From an uncultured Clostridia bacterium (GTDB lineage Bacteria > Bacillota > Clostridia > Christensenellales > Borkfalkiaceae): 64,000 bases of DNA. The DNA is taken from contig CANQBG010000002.1 of assembly GCA_947588985.1 (NCBI GenBank), positions 22,224 to 86,223 of the forward strand, written 5' to 3'. Positions 18,949-27,749 of this stretch are shown here, piece after piece. Each line of letters begins with the position of its first letter. Positions within the stretch are counted from its first letter, which is position 1. The notes beneath the pieces were generated by a model that was not told the origin of the DNA, ran no database searches, and saw only the letters and a program-made list of their open reading frames with translations. The position numbers were made by a program, and so were the translations under genes.

Positions 18949-20006
18949 GACTGCTTCGTTTCCTCCCTTTCGTAGGAACGTTCATAGAGATAGAGGCCGC
19001 CCTGCGCGGTGACGCGGTAGCCCGAAAGCGCGAGGTCTCCCCGCGTGCAGACGACGGTCTCCACCGCCGCGCCGTCGAAGGCGTGGGGCGAGAGGTCCTC
19101 GGGCAAAATCCCCGAAAGATCGACTTTTTTCAGCGTACAGCCGTAGAAGGCTTGGTCTGCAATGATGCCGTGCAACACCGTTACATAGGCCAGCGTCTCG
19201 GGCATGGTATGCCCGTCGCTCGTCTCGAAGAGTTCACGAAGCCCCTCTCCGGCGGCGCCGCGGAGCACGGGCAGCGTGAGGGAGACGAGCTCTTCACACG
19301 GCGAGAGCGCGCCCGTATCCAAGAAATCGCATGCTCCCACGGTGAGCTCCGTCTGCTTGGGCGCCGCCGCGATGAGCCGTCTCCCGCCCGGCGTATCCAA
19401 ATAGAGCGCGCTGCCGTCCGTAACATAGGGCGGCTCCGCAAGGAAGCGGACTACGGCGCTCCCCTTGAGGTCGCCCGGGCCCACTTCCGCCTCCGCGCAG
19501 ACGCGCAGCACGGTCGCTCCCGCCATTTTGAGGTACCCCGCCGGGAAGGAGCCCGCAAGCAGACTGACGCGGTCCGCCGTGCGGTCTGCGGTGAGCCGGA
19601 CGGCGTTTTCCCGGATGCAAAACGTCCCGTCGGCATAGTAGGTATCCCGCCCGAATTCGGCCATGATTGCGGCGTGTTCGATGGGTTTCAGGCCACCCAT
19701 GTCCAAGAGATAGAGCTCGGAAAGCGTTCCCGTGCGCAAAATTTCCACCGCCGCACGGAAGGCTTCTCCCGTCTCGATATAGCCCCGCCGCGTCCCGTCC
19801 CGGAGTGAAATCGTCCCGTCCTCCTCCACGCCGCACACGGCGGAATAGGCCTCGGCATAGGGCGTAAGCCGCGCGCCGTCCTCCCATACGCAGAGAACGT
19901 CGCTCTCCCCCGCATGGGGCCGGAAGCTGAGCCCCGCCGCAATCACCGCGCCGAGCAAGACGAGCACGGCAAAGCCGCAGAGGAGGCCGTCTCTCAGTCG
20001 TCCCAT
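18945..20006 (-). CDS. Membrane-anchored protein with BspA/LRR_5-like tail
   Basis: N-terminal hydrophobic anchor; ...IIADQAFYGCTLKKVDLSGILPEDLSPHAFDGAAVETV. Confidence 0.6.
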   Translation of the reverse strand: MGRLRDGLLCGFAVLVLLGAVIAAGLSFRPHAGESDVLCVWEDGARLTPYAEAYSAVCGVEEDGTISLRDGTRRGYIETGEAFRAAVEILRTGTLSELYLLDMGGLKPIEHAAIMAEFGRDTYYADGTFCIRENAVRLTADRTADRVSLLAGSFPAGYLKMAGATVLRVCAEAEVGPGDLKGSAVVRFLAEPPYVTDGSALYLDTPGGRRLIAAAPKQTELTVGACDFLDTGALSPCEELVSLTLPVLRGAAGEGLRELFETSDGHTMPETLAYVTVLHGIIADQAFYGCTLKKVDLSGILPEDLSPHAFDGAAVETVVCTRGDLALSGYRVTAQGGLYLYERSYEREETKQS

Positions 20007-20488
20007 TGCAGTCTGTGCAGGGCGCCCTTGGTCTCCATCCCCGCAAACGCATGGTGGCGCAGCCCTTCATAGACGGCGATCGCCACGCTGTTGGAGAGGT
20101 TGAGGGAGCGGCGCCCCTCGAGCATGGGGATGCGCACGCACCGCTCGCGGTTTGCCTTGAGGAGCTCTTCATCGAGCCCCGCCGTCTCCTTCCCGAATAC
20201 GAGCGCGGCCCCTTCTGCGTAGGGGATCTCGTCGTATCGCTTCTCCGCCTTGGTCGTGAAGAAGTAGAAGGGCCCGCCAAGCGCGGAAAAGACCTCCGCG
20301 ATGTTCTCATGGACCTCCACCTGCACGAGCGGCCAATAGTCGAGCCCCGCGCGCTTCAGATATTTATCGCTGATTTCAAACCCGAGCGGCCGAACGAGAT
20401 GCAGCACGCACCCCGTCGCGGCACAGGTGCGGGCGATGTTCCCCGCGTTTTGCGGGATCTCGGGTTCTACGAGCACAACGTGAAACAT
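19994..20488 (-). CDS. trmL: tRNA (cytidine(34)-2'-O)-methyltransferase (SPOUT/TrmL)
   Basis: MFHVVLVEPEIPQNAGNIARTCAATGCVLHLVRPLGFEISDKYLKRAGLDYW...SLNLSNSVAIAVYE. Confidence 0.93.
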   Translation of the reverse strand: MFHVVLVEPEIPQNAGNIARTCAATGCVLHLVRPLGFEISDKYLKRAGLDYWPLVQVEVHENIAEVFSALGGPFYFFTTKAEKRYDEIPYAEGAALVFGKETAGLDEELLKANRERCVRIPMLEGRRSLNLSNSVAIAVYEGLRHHAFAGMETKGALHRLQWDD

Positions 20489-20646
20489 GGCTCTATTGTA
20501 ATGCTTTTTTCGGATTTTGGCAAGTACTTTGCAATGATTTTCCGAAAACCCGCCAAATTGCGCCTTTTTTTCGGGGAACACGCCCCGCGGCGCGCCCCAT
20601 CCCTTGCGCTCTTTTCGCGCCTTCCCACGGGAACGCTATACGCAAA

Positions 20647-20675
20647 AGGAGGGTCTCCCCGACGGAGTCCCTCCT
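20647..20675 (-). terminator. Intrinsic terminator after ypeB
   Basis: AGGAGGG-t-CTCC-ccgac-GGAG-t-CCCTCCT; minus strand followed by TTTT. Confidence 0.7.
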
Positions 20676-20714
20676 CATTTTTGAACGCTATTCCTCAGGC
20701 ATGGTATGCCCGTT

Positions 20715-22733
20715 TTATCTCAAATAGCTCCCGCGAGCCGATTCCATGACCCGGAAGATCTCCACTTCCTCGCCCGTGTTGGCGTCGAGGTAGACGAGAT
20801 ATTCCTCCTCGCCGTAGGTGCAGCCGAACTCGTGGCAGAGCACGGGTTTTCCGTCCACGGGGATGAGCGCGAGGTTGTGAGCGTAGGGCACGAGTCCCGC
20901 CGCAAGACGCAACTTGGCGTCATCCCGAGAGAGGCTGTGGGTGAGGTCGTATTGGGTGTTGTTGACGAGATACCCGCGCGCGTCCAAGCCGACCACGCGG
21001 CCCTTCTCCTCGCAGACGCGCACGCGGATGATCTCGGGATAGAGGCGCACGCCCTCAGAGACGGCCGTATAGGTGAGGTTGGCCACCATGCCGCCGTCGG
21101 AGAGCCACACGGCCTCCACGTTTTCGATGCCGAGGTTTTTAAGGAACGCGCGGGCGAGCCCGTCGCACTCCTCGAGGTCGAAGTTCTTCTGCATGCACTC
21201 CTCATAAGTGTCGAAGAAGAGGAGCTTGCCGCCGTTCTTGGTGATCTGCGCAAAGATCTCGATGCCGTTTTCGTCGGTGAGGACGAAGTCGTAGCAGTTG
21301 AATTCCCGCGTCACCGTCTCGCCGGTATAGCGCACGTCCGCGATGCGGTAGCTCTCGAAATACTGCCGCGCGAGTTCCTCCGCCTCGGCCGAGGAGATCT
21401 CGGTGAGCTCGAAGAGACGGTTCTTGCCGATGTTGCCCTCGTCCGCGAAGGGGGCGTCGGTGAGCGCACCGCCGTCGTGACCGAGATCATGCAGCCGCTC
21501 CGTCATGCCGCCAATCCCCGCAAAGAGTTCCTGAAGGGAAGCCGACCGCGTGATGAGCTCGTTGAGCTCGCCATAGAGGGTGTCGTTGACCTCATAGAGA
21601 CGGGCGACGCGGGCCATGTCGTCCTCGTTGACCCCTTCCCCCGCGGCAAGGCGGTCAAGAAGGCTCTTTGCGTAGGCGTTGGTCTCATTGAGGAAGGCGG
21701 AGATGTCCGTGCCCGTGGCGCTGTCGACGGGGACGCGCTGCACGGAGGCCTCCAAAAGCGCGGTGTCCACAAGAATATTGGTGAGCAAACGCCGCTGTTC
21801 GCCCGCACCCGCGGAGACGCGGAGCTTGCCGAGGCTGTCGTCGAGGTCCTCGCACGCGGAGACCATCTCATAGAGGGTGGAACGGGCGTTCCCCTCCGCC
21901 TCGACCGTCATGTCGTTCATGCGGAAGGCGCCCGCGGTGACGATCGCCCCGAGGACGAGGCAGGCCGTGCCGAGGGAGATGACGGCCGCGAGCCAACCGC
22001 CGTAGCCGTTGCGCCGACGCTCCGTCCGCTGTTCTCTCTTGTGCTTTTTATCCTCCGCTCTTCGGGCATGGGTGGCCTCTCTTGCCTTGGCCTTGTTCTC
22101 CCGCGCATGTTCGCGGGCCTCGATCTTGCGCCGTCTTACGGCGAGGCGCTCCTTCTTCTCCCGCTCCAAACGCTTCCCGCGCTCGGCCTTGGTCTCGTTT
22201 TTGAGAAGTTCGCGGCGCGCCGTCTTTTCCGCCTTGCGCTCGACACGCTTGGCCTTGAGATCGGCCTTCCGCTTGGCGCGGTTTTCGAGCCGCTCCGCCT
22301 TTTTCTTGGCTACCATCTCCTTGCGCGCGAGCTTCTTTTCCGCGATCTTCTGCTTCTTTTCGAGCTTGGCCTGTTGGATGGCGGCCTTTTTCTCAATCTT
22401 CGCCTGCTTGACGGCAGCCTTCTTTCCGATCTTCTCCTCTTTTTCGGCTGCCCGCTGTTTGGCGGCTTGCACGCGCCGATCGGCGGAGGCTTCCTCCGAT
22501 TTTTCCGCCTTCTTCGCGCGCGCCTTCTCCTCTTTGCCCGTGCCCCGTTTCCCTTGGGTAGATGTTGTTTTCCGCGCCTTGCTTTCGGACATGGTACCCT
22601 CATTCTTGCTCTTCGTGCCCGCAGACGCCTTGGGGGAAGCGCCCGTATCCACCGTGTCTTGCGTGAAATTTTCCTCTACGCGCTCCACTTTTTCCGCGCC
22701 GCTCGAGATGTGATTTTCGTTTTGCTTTTTCAT
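20715..22733 (-). CDS. ypeB: Germination protein YpeB with long basic/charged N-terminal extension
   Basis: C-terminal ~420 aa YpeB-like, adjacent to sleB; about 240 residues of K/R/E/A-rich sequence before the TM segment. Confidence 0.85.
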   Translation of the reverse strand: MKKQNENHISSGAEKVERVEENFTQDTVDTGASPKASAGTKSKNEGTMSESKARKTTSTQGKRGTGKEEKARAKKAEKSEEASADRRVQAAKQRAAEKEEKIGKKAAVKQAKIEKKAAIQQAKLEKKQKIAEKKLARKEMVAKKKAERLENRAKRKADLKAKRVERKAEKTARRELLKNETKAERGKRLEREKKERLAVRRRKIEAREHARENKAKAREATHARRAEDKKHKREQRTERRRNGYGGWLAAVISLGTACLVLGAIVTAGAFRMNDMTVEAEGNARSTLYEMVSACEDLDDSLGKLRVSAGAGEQRRLLTNILVDTALLEASVQRVPVDSATGTDISAFLNETNAYAKSLLDRLAAGEGVNEDDMARVARLYEVNDTLYGELNELITRSASLQELFAGIGGMTERLHDLGHDGGALTDAPFADEGNIGKNRLFELTEISSAEAEELARQYFESYRIADVRYTGETVTREFNCYDFVLTDENGIEIFAQITKNGGKLLFFDTYEECMQKNFDLEECDGLARAFLKNLGIENVEAVWLSDGGMVANLTYTAVSEGVRLYPEIIRVRVCEEKGRVVGLDARGYLVNNTQYDLTHSLSRDDAKLRLAAGLVPYAHNLALIPVDGKPVLCHEFGCTYGEEEYLVYLDANTGEEVEIFRVMESARGSYLR

Positions 22734-22742
22734 ACTCCCTCC

Positions 22743-23501
22743 TTAAATGGCAAAGACATGCTTGCCGATGACCGTCACCGTCTGCCGTCCGAAGATCCAC
22801 GAACTCGTCGCAACGGCGGGGTTATAGTAGTAGAGACAACCGTAGGTGGGATCCCAGCCGTTCATGGCGTCCCGCGCGGCATTGTAGGCCGTTTGGTTGG
22901 GCTCCAAATTGATCTGCCCGTCCGTCACCGCCGTGAAGGCCCCCTTCTGATAGATGACCCCCGAGACGGAGTTGGGGAAGGACTTGCTCTTCACGCGGTT
23001 CAGGATGACCGCGCCGATGGCCACCTGCCCCGTGTAGCTCTCCCCGCGCCCCTCCGCGTAGATGGCCTTGGCGAGGAGATAGAGATCGGACGAGGTATAG
23101 TTCGAGGGCACCCCGCTCGAAGGTCTGCCGCTGCTTGTGCCGCTTCCGCCGTTCCCGTTTAAGGCGTTATAGGAATCGTTCATCCCGAGGGCGGCGTACG
23201 TCGCCTTGCCGACGATCCCGTCTGCGGTGAGGCCGTTTTTCTTCTGAAAGGCGACGACGGCCTTTTTCGTTCCCGCACCGAAGATGCCGTCTACTGCGCC
23301 CGTGTAGTAGCCCCAATTTTTCAGCCTGCGCTGGACCTCCTTCACCTCCGCGCCCGTACTGCCTTGACGGAGCACGGCCGCCTCGACGGCGGTCTCCAGC
23401 ACGGGGACTTCCCGCTCGCCGCTTCTCGAGACGACAACGCCCGTCGCGAGGGTTGCGATCGCGGCAAGCGAGAGCGCGGCGACTAACAAAAACTTCTTCA
23501 T
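22743..23501 (-). CDS. sleB: Spore cortex-lytic enzyme SleB
   Basis: PG-binding domain LRQGSTGAEVKEVQRRLKNWGYYTGAVDGIFG plus hydrolase_2 LLAKAIYAEGRGESYTGQVAIGAVILNRVKS. Confidence 0.93.
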   Translation of the reverse strand: MKKFLLVAALSLAAIATLATGVVVSRSGEREVPVLETAVEAAVLRQGSTGAEVKEVQRRLKNWGYYTGAVDGIFGAGTKKAVVAFQKKNGLTADGIVGKATYAALGMNDSYNALNGNGGSGTSSGRPSSGVPSNYTSSDLYLLAKAIYAEGRGESYTGQVAIGAVILNRVKSKSFPNSVSGVIYQKGAFTAVTDGQINLEPNQTAYNAARDAMNGWDPTYGCLYYYNPAVATSSWIFGRQTVTVIGKHVFAI

Positions 23502-23641
23502 AATTTCCTCCTATGCGCAATGTGTGCAAGGCCTTCTAAAATTATGCAACCGCCCCGCTGCTCCCCTTCCCCACGCTCTCCGCGGGTACCATGTCCGAAT
23601 CCGAGCCTCACAAAACGCACGAAGGCAATTTTACGGCACAG

Positions 23642-23670
23642 AAAAGGGCCGAGGCGATTTGCCTCGGCCC
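23642..23670 (-). terminator. Stem-loop, likely terminator of the pilin-like gene
   Basis: GGGCCGAGGC-gattt-GCCTCGGCCC; minus strand followed by TTTTC. Confidence 0.65.
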
Positions 23671-23701
23671 TCTCTCAAAACAGGTTTTTGCAGATCGGCT
23701 C

Positions 23702-25750
23702 TTATGCCCCCTGTTTTTCAAGCATGATGATAATTTCCTGTGTCGGCTCATACATTCCCATCGACACATTCCCGCCGAAATACATATGATAGGATTCCAT
23801 TAAATAAAAGGTATTGTCTTGCAAAGCTGTATTCTTCAGAGAAATTCCATCGACAAGTTCCAATCCCGAGCACACGCTGAGCGCGTCAAACGCATTTCTT
23901 ACCTGTTCTTTCCAATCCTTATCGACCCACTTGTAGACATTATTCGTTTTTGTGCTATCACGGGCTTCATTATAAAGCGGCGTGGTATCTTTATCCGAAA
24001 TTCCATACCAATAGATATTTCCATAATAAATGTTCCAATACCAAAGTACGATTTCCGGTTCGGAATAATGATAAGCCGAAGCATTGCCGTCCACAAAGTT
24101 CGACCCTTGATTAGAGCTTTCCCAAACTCCGTTTTGGATATTTAAGATGTCGCTCCAAGCAATGTCATCCATGGTATCCGCATGATATCGTTTTTTCAGC
24201 CAATCCGCAAGAGTTTGCCCTTCCGGCTTAGAAAGTTGTTCCATATAGGCATTATAACTTGCTTGACTCCACTCCCTATCGGTAGTGCCCAGAACTTCAT
24301 GGGCATAGGTCAGCGCGGTAACGCTACTCGTCATGACAGGATAATAATGTTCGTCGAATCCGTAGATTTCCTTGATTTTTTCGAGGATCCCTTCCGTGTT
24401 TCCGCTCTCGACTGCCGTTTTCAGCATGGTAATCGCGCCCAATACATTCATATCAAACGTCGTTTTGACGTTGACAGCCGCATACAAATTCTTTCCGCCG
24501 CCGAACTTCACTTTATTATTTACCCCATCTCCCGGCATCGTGGAAGAGGGCCTCTTTAATTCGAATTGCAAGGAAACCCTATCCGTTAAATAGTTCTCGT
24601 CGTCGGGCAACTGAAATTGCCAACTCAAATCGTATTTATCTGTTCCGGTTTGACTGGACTCGGTTTCCACCACCAATTTGCCGTATTCATAGGAGTGGCC
24701 GGCCACCGTGCCGGTGTAGAGGCGGTTGTTTTTGTAATAATACCCGTTCGCAACGCCGCCCGCCGTTCCGCCAAGCGGCTCGAAGCCCTCCGGCGCCTTT
24801 GCATTGCAATAGATGCAATAATACCCTTCGTCCTTGCGATATTCAAAAGTACAGGCAAGGCCCGTCGCCGGGGCGCCGTTGTCGGGGCAGGCAGAGTCCG
24901 TGCACCGCCTATTATGCGTGCCGTTGTTTTGAGGCGTATATTCAAAGACGTGTCTGTGCGTGCTGACGGGCTGGTCGTAGTCGCAATAGACGCAGCGGCC
25001 CGCGGCATCGAAGGTGCAGTCCTCCTGGGTGGGCTGATTGCAGATCTTGCAGACCTTGGTGTGCGTGCCGTCCCCGTTGGCGGTATACGACCCCACCCCA
25101 TAGGCATGCGCGCAGGGATCGGTGTCGCTGTTCGTCTCCTTCTTCCAGCCGCACTTACTGCATGCGCCGTCCGCCCCGTCGGTATCGTGCGGGGCGTCCA
25201 TGACGATGACCTCATGGCATTTGCCGCAGATGACGAGGTGGAACTCCGAGCCGCCCGTCTCGAGCGCGATGGGGCGATAGGTGTAGCCGTAGCCCACGAG
25301 GTGCAGGCAGGCCTCCGTGGTGGGCGCGAGGCTGAACCACGTTAAGGCGGCCATCTCATATTTTGCCGCGAGGTCGGCGGGATAGACGATGGAGACGGGA
25401 TTTTTCCCGTTCATCTCCACGAGGACCACGCGGTTGACGGACTGCTCCCCGCTCTTCTGGATCCAATAGAAGGCATACCCGGAGGAAGCCGTATCGACGG
25501 GGGCGTTGAGGCCCGCGCTCCGCAGGATGGTTTCCGCACCGGCAAGGCCGTCGGGGACGTTCCCTGCGACCTCTTCGGCCGTGAGGGCCACATTCATGTT
25601 GCGCACCGTCTGCTGGTCTGCCGACATGTTCGCCTTTTGGATCACGCTCGTGAACGTCGGGATGAGCACGGCCGCCAAAATCGCAATGACCGCGATCACG
25701 ATGACGAGCTCAACGAGCGTGAATCCGCGGCGCCGTTTGCTTTGTTTCAT
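23702..25750 (-). CDS. Large type IV pilin-like (prepilin N-terminus) protein with Cys-rich repeats and an unknown C-terminal half
   Basis: MKQSKRRRGFTLVELVIVIAVIAILAAVLIPTF; CxxC pairs (CGKCHE, CSKCGW, CKICNQ, CVYCDY, CIYCNA). Confidence 0.85.
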   Translation of the reverse strand: MKQSKRRRGFTLVELVIVIAVIAILAAVLIPTFTSVIQKANMSADQQTVRNMNVALTAEEVAGNVPDGLAGAETILRSAGLNAPVDTASSGYAFYWIQKSGEQSVNRVVLVEMNGKNPVSIVYPADLAAKYEMAALTWFSLAPTTEACLHLVGYGYTYRPIALETGGSEFHLVICGKCHEVIVMDAPHDTDGADGACSKCGWKKETNSDTDPCAHAYGVGSYTANGDGTHTKVCKICNQPTQEDCTFDAAGRCVYCDYDQPVSTHRHVFEYTPQNNGTHNRRCTDSACPDNGAPATGLACTFEYRKDEGYYCIYCNAKAPEGFEPLGGTAGGVANGYYYKNNRLYTGTVAGHSYEYGKLVVETESSQTGTDKYDLSWQFQLPDDENYLTDRVSLQFELKRPSSTMPGDGVNNKVKFGGGKNLYAAVNVKTTFDMNVLGAITMLKTAVESGNTEGILEKIKEIYGFDEHYYPVMTSSVTALTYAHEVLGTTDREWSQASYNAYMEQLSKPEGQTLADWLKKRYHADTMDDIAWSDILNIQNGVWESSNQGSNFVDGNASAYHYSEPEIVLWYWNIYYGNIYWYGISDKDTTPLYNEARDSTKTNNVYKWVDKDWKEQVRNAFDALSVCSGLELVDGISLKNTALQDNTFYLMESYHMYFGGNVSMGMYEPTQEIIIMLEKQGA

Positions 25751-26095
25751 ATCGCATTCTCCTTTTGATTTTTTTCCGCGGCCCGAACTTCTGTCGAATA
25801 CCCGAATGTTACCGTTTGGGCCGGTTTTTGTGTTCCTATTATAGCACCCCCCCCCGGTCTGTCAAGTATTTGATAGGATTTTTTGAAAAATTTTTGGGGG
25901 ACGCGAAAATTTTTTTGGGAGAACGCGAGACGGGACGAACGCCGGAAACAGGCGGAAAGCGGCGACGGAGGGAAAACAGAGGGCGCGAAAGACCCCGCGG
26001 AAGGCCGCGGGGTGCAATCGGGAATGCGCGATCGGAAAACGAGCGCTGTGGGGTGTGCGAATGAGAAAGATGGGAAGGCGAGGGAAGCGCCCTTT

Positions 26096-26803
26096 TTATT
26101 TCTCGTCGAGTACGGGTTTGATATAGTCGGTGGGATCGACGTAGTCGCCGCTCAAGATGACTTCGAGGTGCAGATGCTCGCCGTCCTTGGCCTCACTGCC
26201 GTAGGCCGTGGCGACTTCCCCGATCTTCTGGCCCACCGTCACGGCGTCGCCCGCCTTCAGACCCTCGACGGGCTCGACGAAGCGATAGACCGACTTCAAG
26301 CCGTCGCCGTGGTCGATGACGATGAGATTGCCGAGCTCGGGGCTCATGCTGATCTCCTCCACCTTGCCCGCGGCCATGCTCCGCACCTCGGTGCCCGCGG
26401 CCGCCGCGAAATCCACCGCCTTATGGCGATACCACCAGCCGTTGATCTGATTCTCGTAGATGGCCGCGTATTCCACCGCGTACGTCTCGCAGTCGATGGG
26501 CGCGACGAACTTGACCGTCTCGCCGCCCGTGGGACCGGAGGGATCGTCGGGCTCTGCGGGATCCGAGGGACCGGTGGGATCCGAAGGTTCGTCGGGGCCC
26601 GCGGGATCGTTCGGATCGTCGGGGCCGGGGTTTTCGGGACCATCGACGGGGGGCTTCTCGACGACGGGGTTCTTCTCCGCCGTGACGAAATAGACGGTGA
26701 GCACCAGCCCCGCGATGAGCAGGAGGGCGCACACGGCGATCAGGGCATAGTAGATGACTTTCTTTTTGCTTTTGGAATTGGGATTGGGATTGGTTTCTTC
26801 CAT
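26096..26803 (-). CDS. M23-family metallopeptidase-like protein, SpoIIQ-like
   Basis: TM anchor, G/P/D-rich linker, RHKAVDFAAAAGTEVRSMAAGKVEEIS...GNLIVIDHGDGLKSVYRFVE...HLHLEV. Confidence 0.85.
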   Translation of the reverse strand: MEETNPNPNSKSKKKVIYYALIAVCALLLIAGLVLTVYFVTAEKNPVVEKPPVDGPENPGPDDPNDPAGPDEPSDPTGPSDPAEPDDPSGPTGGETVKFVAPIDCETYAVEYAAIYENQINGWWYRHKAVDFAAAAGTEVRSMAAGKVEEISMSPELGNLIVIDHGDGLKSVYRFVEPVEGLKAGDAVTVGQKIGEVATAYGSEAKDGEHLHLEVILSGDYVDPTDYIKPVLDEK

Positions 26804-26888
26804 ATTTTGCCTCCGAAAAATTTGTATGTAGATGATGGACGAGGGCGAGGCGATTTATACCTCCCATCTTTGCGCGCCCGCCGTTTTT

Positions 26889-27311
26889 TCAGAATCCGCC
26901 GAAGATGACGGGCGTGCCCACCTTGGTCATTTCCGCGCTTACCGCGATGTGCAAATTGACCGCATGACCGTTTATGGCGATACCATGTCCGAGAGAGGGG
27001 GCGTAGTAATAATAATTTACGACGCCTGCCGCCTCCTCCGTGAAGAGGAGCTTTGCGGAAAATTTTTTCTCGAGGGCGGCCTTTACGTTCCCCTCGTAGA
27101 GTGTGCTCTCCCCCCGCACGTCGGGGCGGAGGAACTTTTCGAGGGCGGGGGAGGCCGTCTCGACGATGTCCGCGGAGGAAGTCCCCATATAGAGCTCATA
27201 GCTGAGGCCGGGCTCGAACACGGGCGCGGCCATGAGCGCATAGAGGCCCCCCGCGCCGAACAGGCAAAGCGCGAGCAGCAGGATGAGTTTCAAAGTCCCC
27301 GTGCGCAGCAT
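26889..27311 (-). CDS. Membrane-anchored protein, possible YwmB-like
   Basis: N-terminal anchor; VVNYYYYAPSLGHGIAINGHAVNLHIAVSAEMTKVGTPVIFGGF; next to the SpoIIQ-like gene. Confidence 0.55.
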   Translation of the reverse strand: MLRTGTLKLILLLALCLFGAGGLYALMAAPVFEPGLSYELYMGTSSADIVETASPALEKFLRPDVRGESTLYEGNVKAALEKKFSAKLLFTEEAAGVVNYYYYAPSLGHGIAINGHAVNLHIAVSAEMTKVGTPVIFGGF

Positions 27312-27383
27312 AAAAAAATCCTCCCGCATGATTCGGAAGGATTATCGCCGCATGGGCGCGGATTTATACGTCGCAGGGAAAAA

Positions 27384-27719
27384 TTATCCCCACGCGAGCG
27401 GTTCGCCGCCGAGAATGTGGATGTGAAGGTGGGGAACGGTCTGCCCCGCGGCCTCCCCCTGATTGACGACGAGGCGATACCCCCCTTCGAGCCCGAGGGA
27501 GGGCGCAAGGCGGCCGATCGTAGAAAGCGCGCGCGCGAGCACGCCGGCGCGGGCGTCCGTGAGTTCCGCGAGCGTCTTATAGTGCTCCTTGGGGACGGCG
27601 AGCAGGTGGATCTTCGCGATGGGCGCGATGTCCTTGAATACGACGATCTCCTCGTCCTCGTAGACCTTCGCGGAGGGGATCTCCCCGGCAATGATTTTGC
27701 AGAATACGCAGGTTTCCAT
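27384..27719 (-). CDS. HIT family protein (HinT-like)
   Basis: CVFCKIIAGEIPSAKVYEDEEIVVFKDI...TVPHLHIHILGG. Confidence 0.95.
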   Translation of the reverse strand: METCVFCKIIAGEIPSAKVYEDEEIVVFKDIAPIAKIHLLAVPKEHYKTLAELTDARAGVLARALSTIGRLAPSLGLEGGYRLVVNQGEAAGQTVPHLHIHILGGEPLAWG

Positions 27720-27749
27720 GTGATTTCTCCTTATCGAAAATTCGTTGAT

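Noticed and set aside
25850-25860. Poly-C run upstream of the pilin-like gene as a phase-variation tract
   Set aside because: Short run, more than 90 bp upstream of the start codon with no promoter placement I could support; possible but unsupported.
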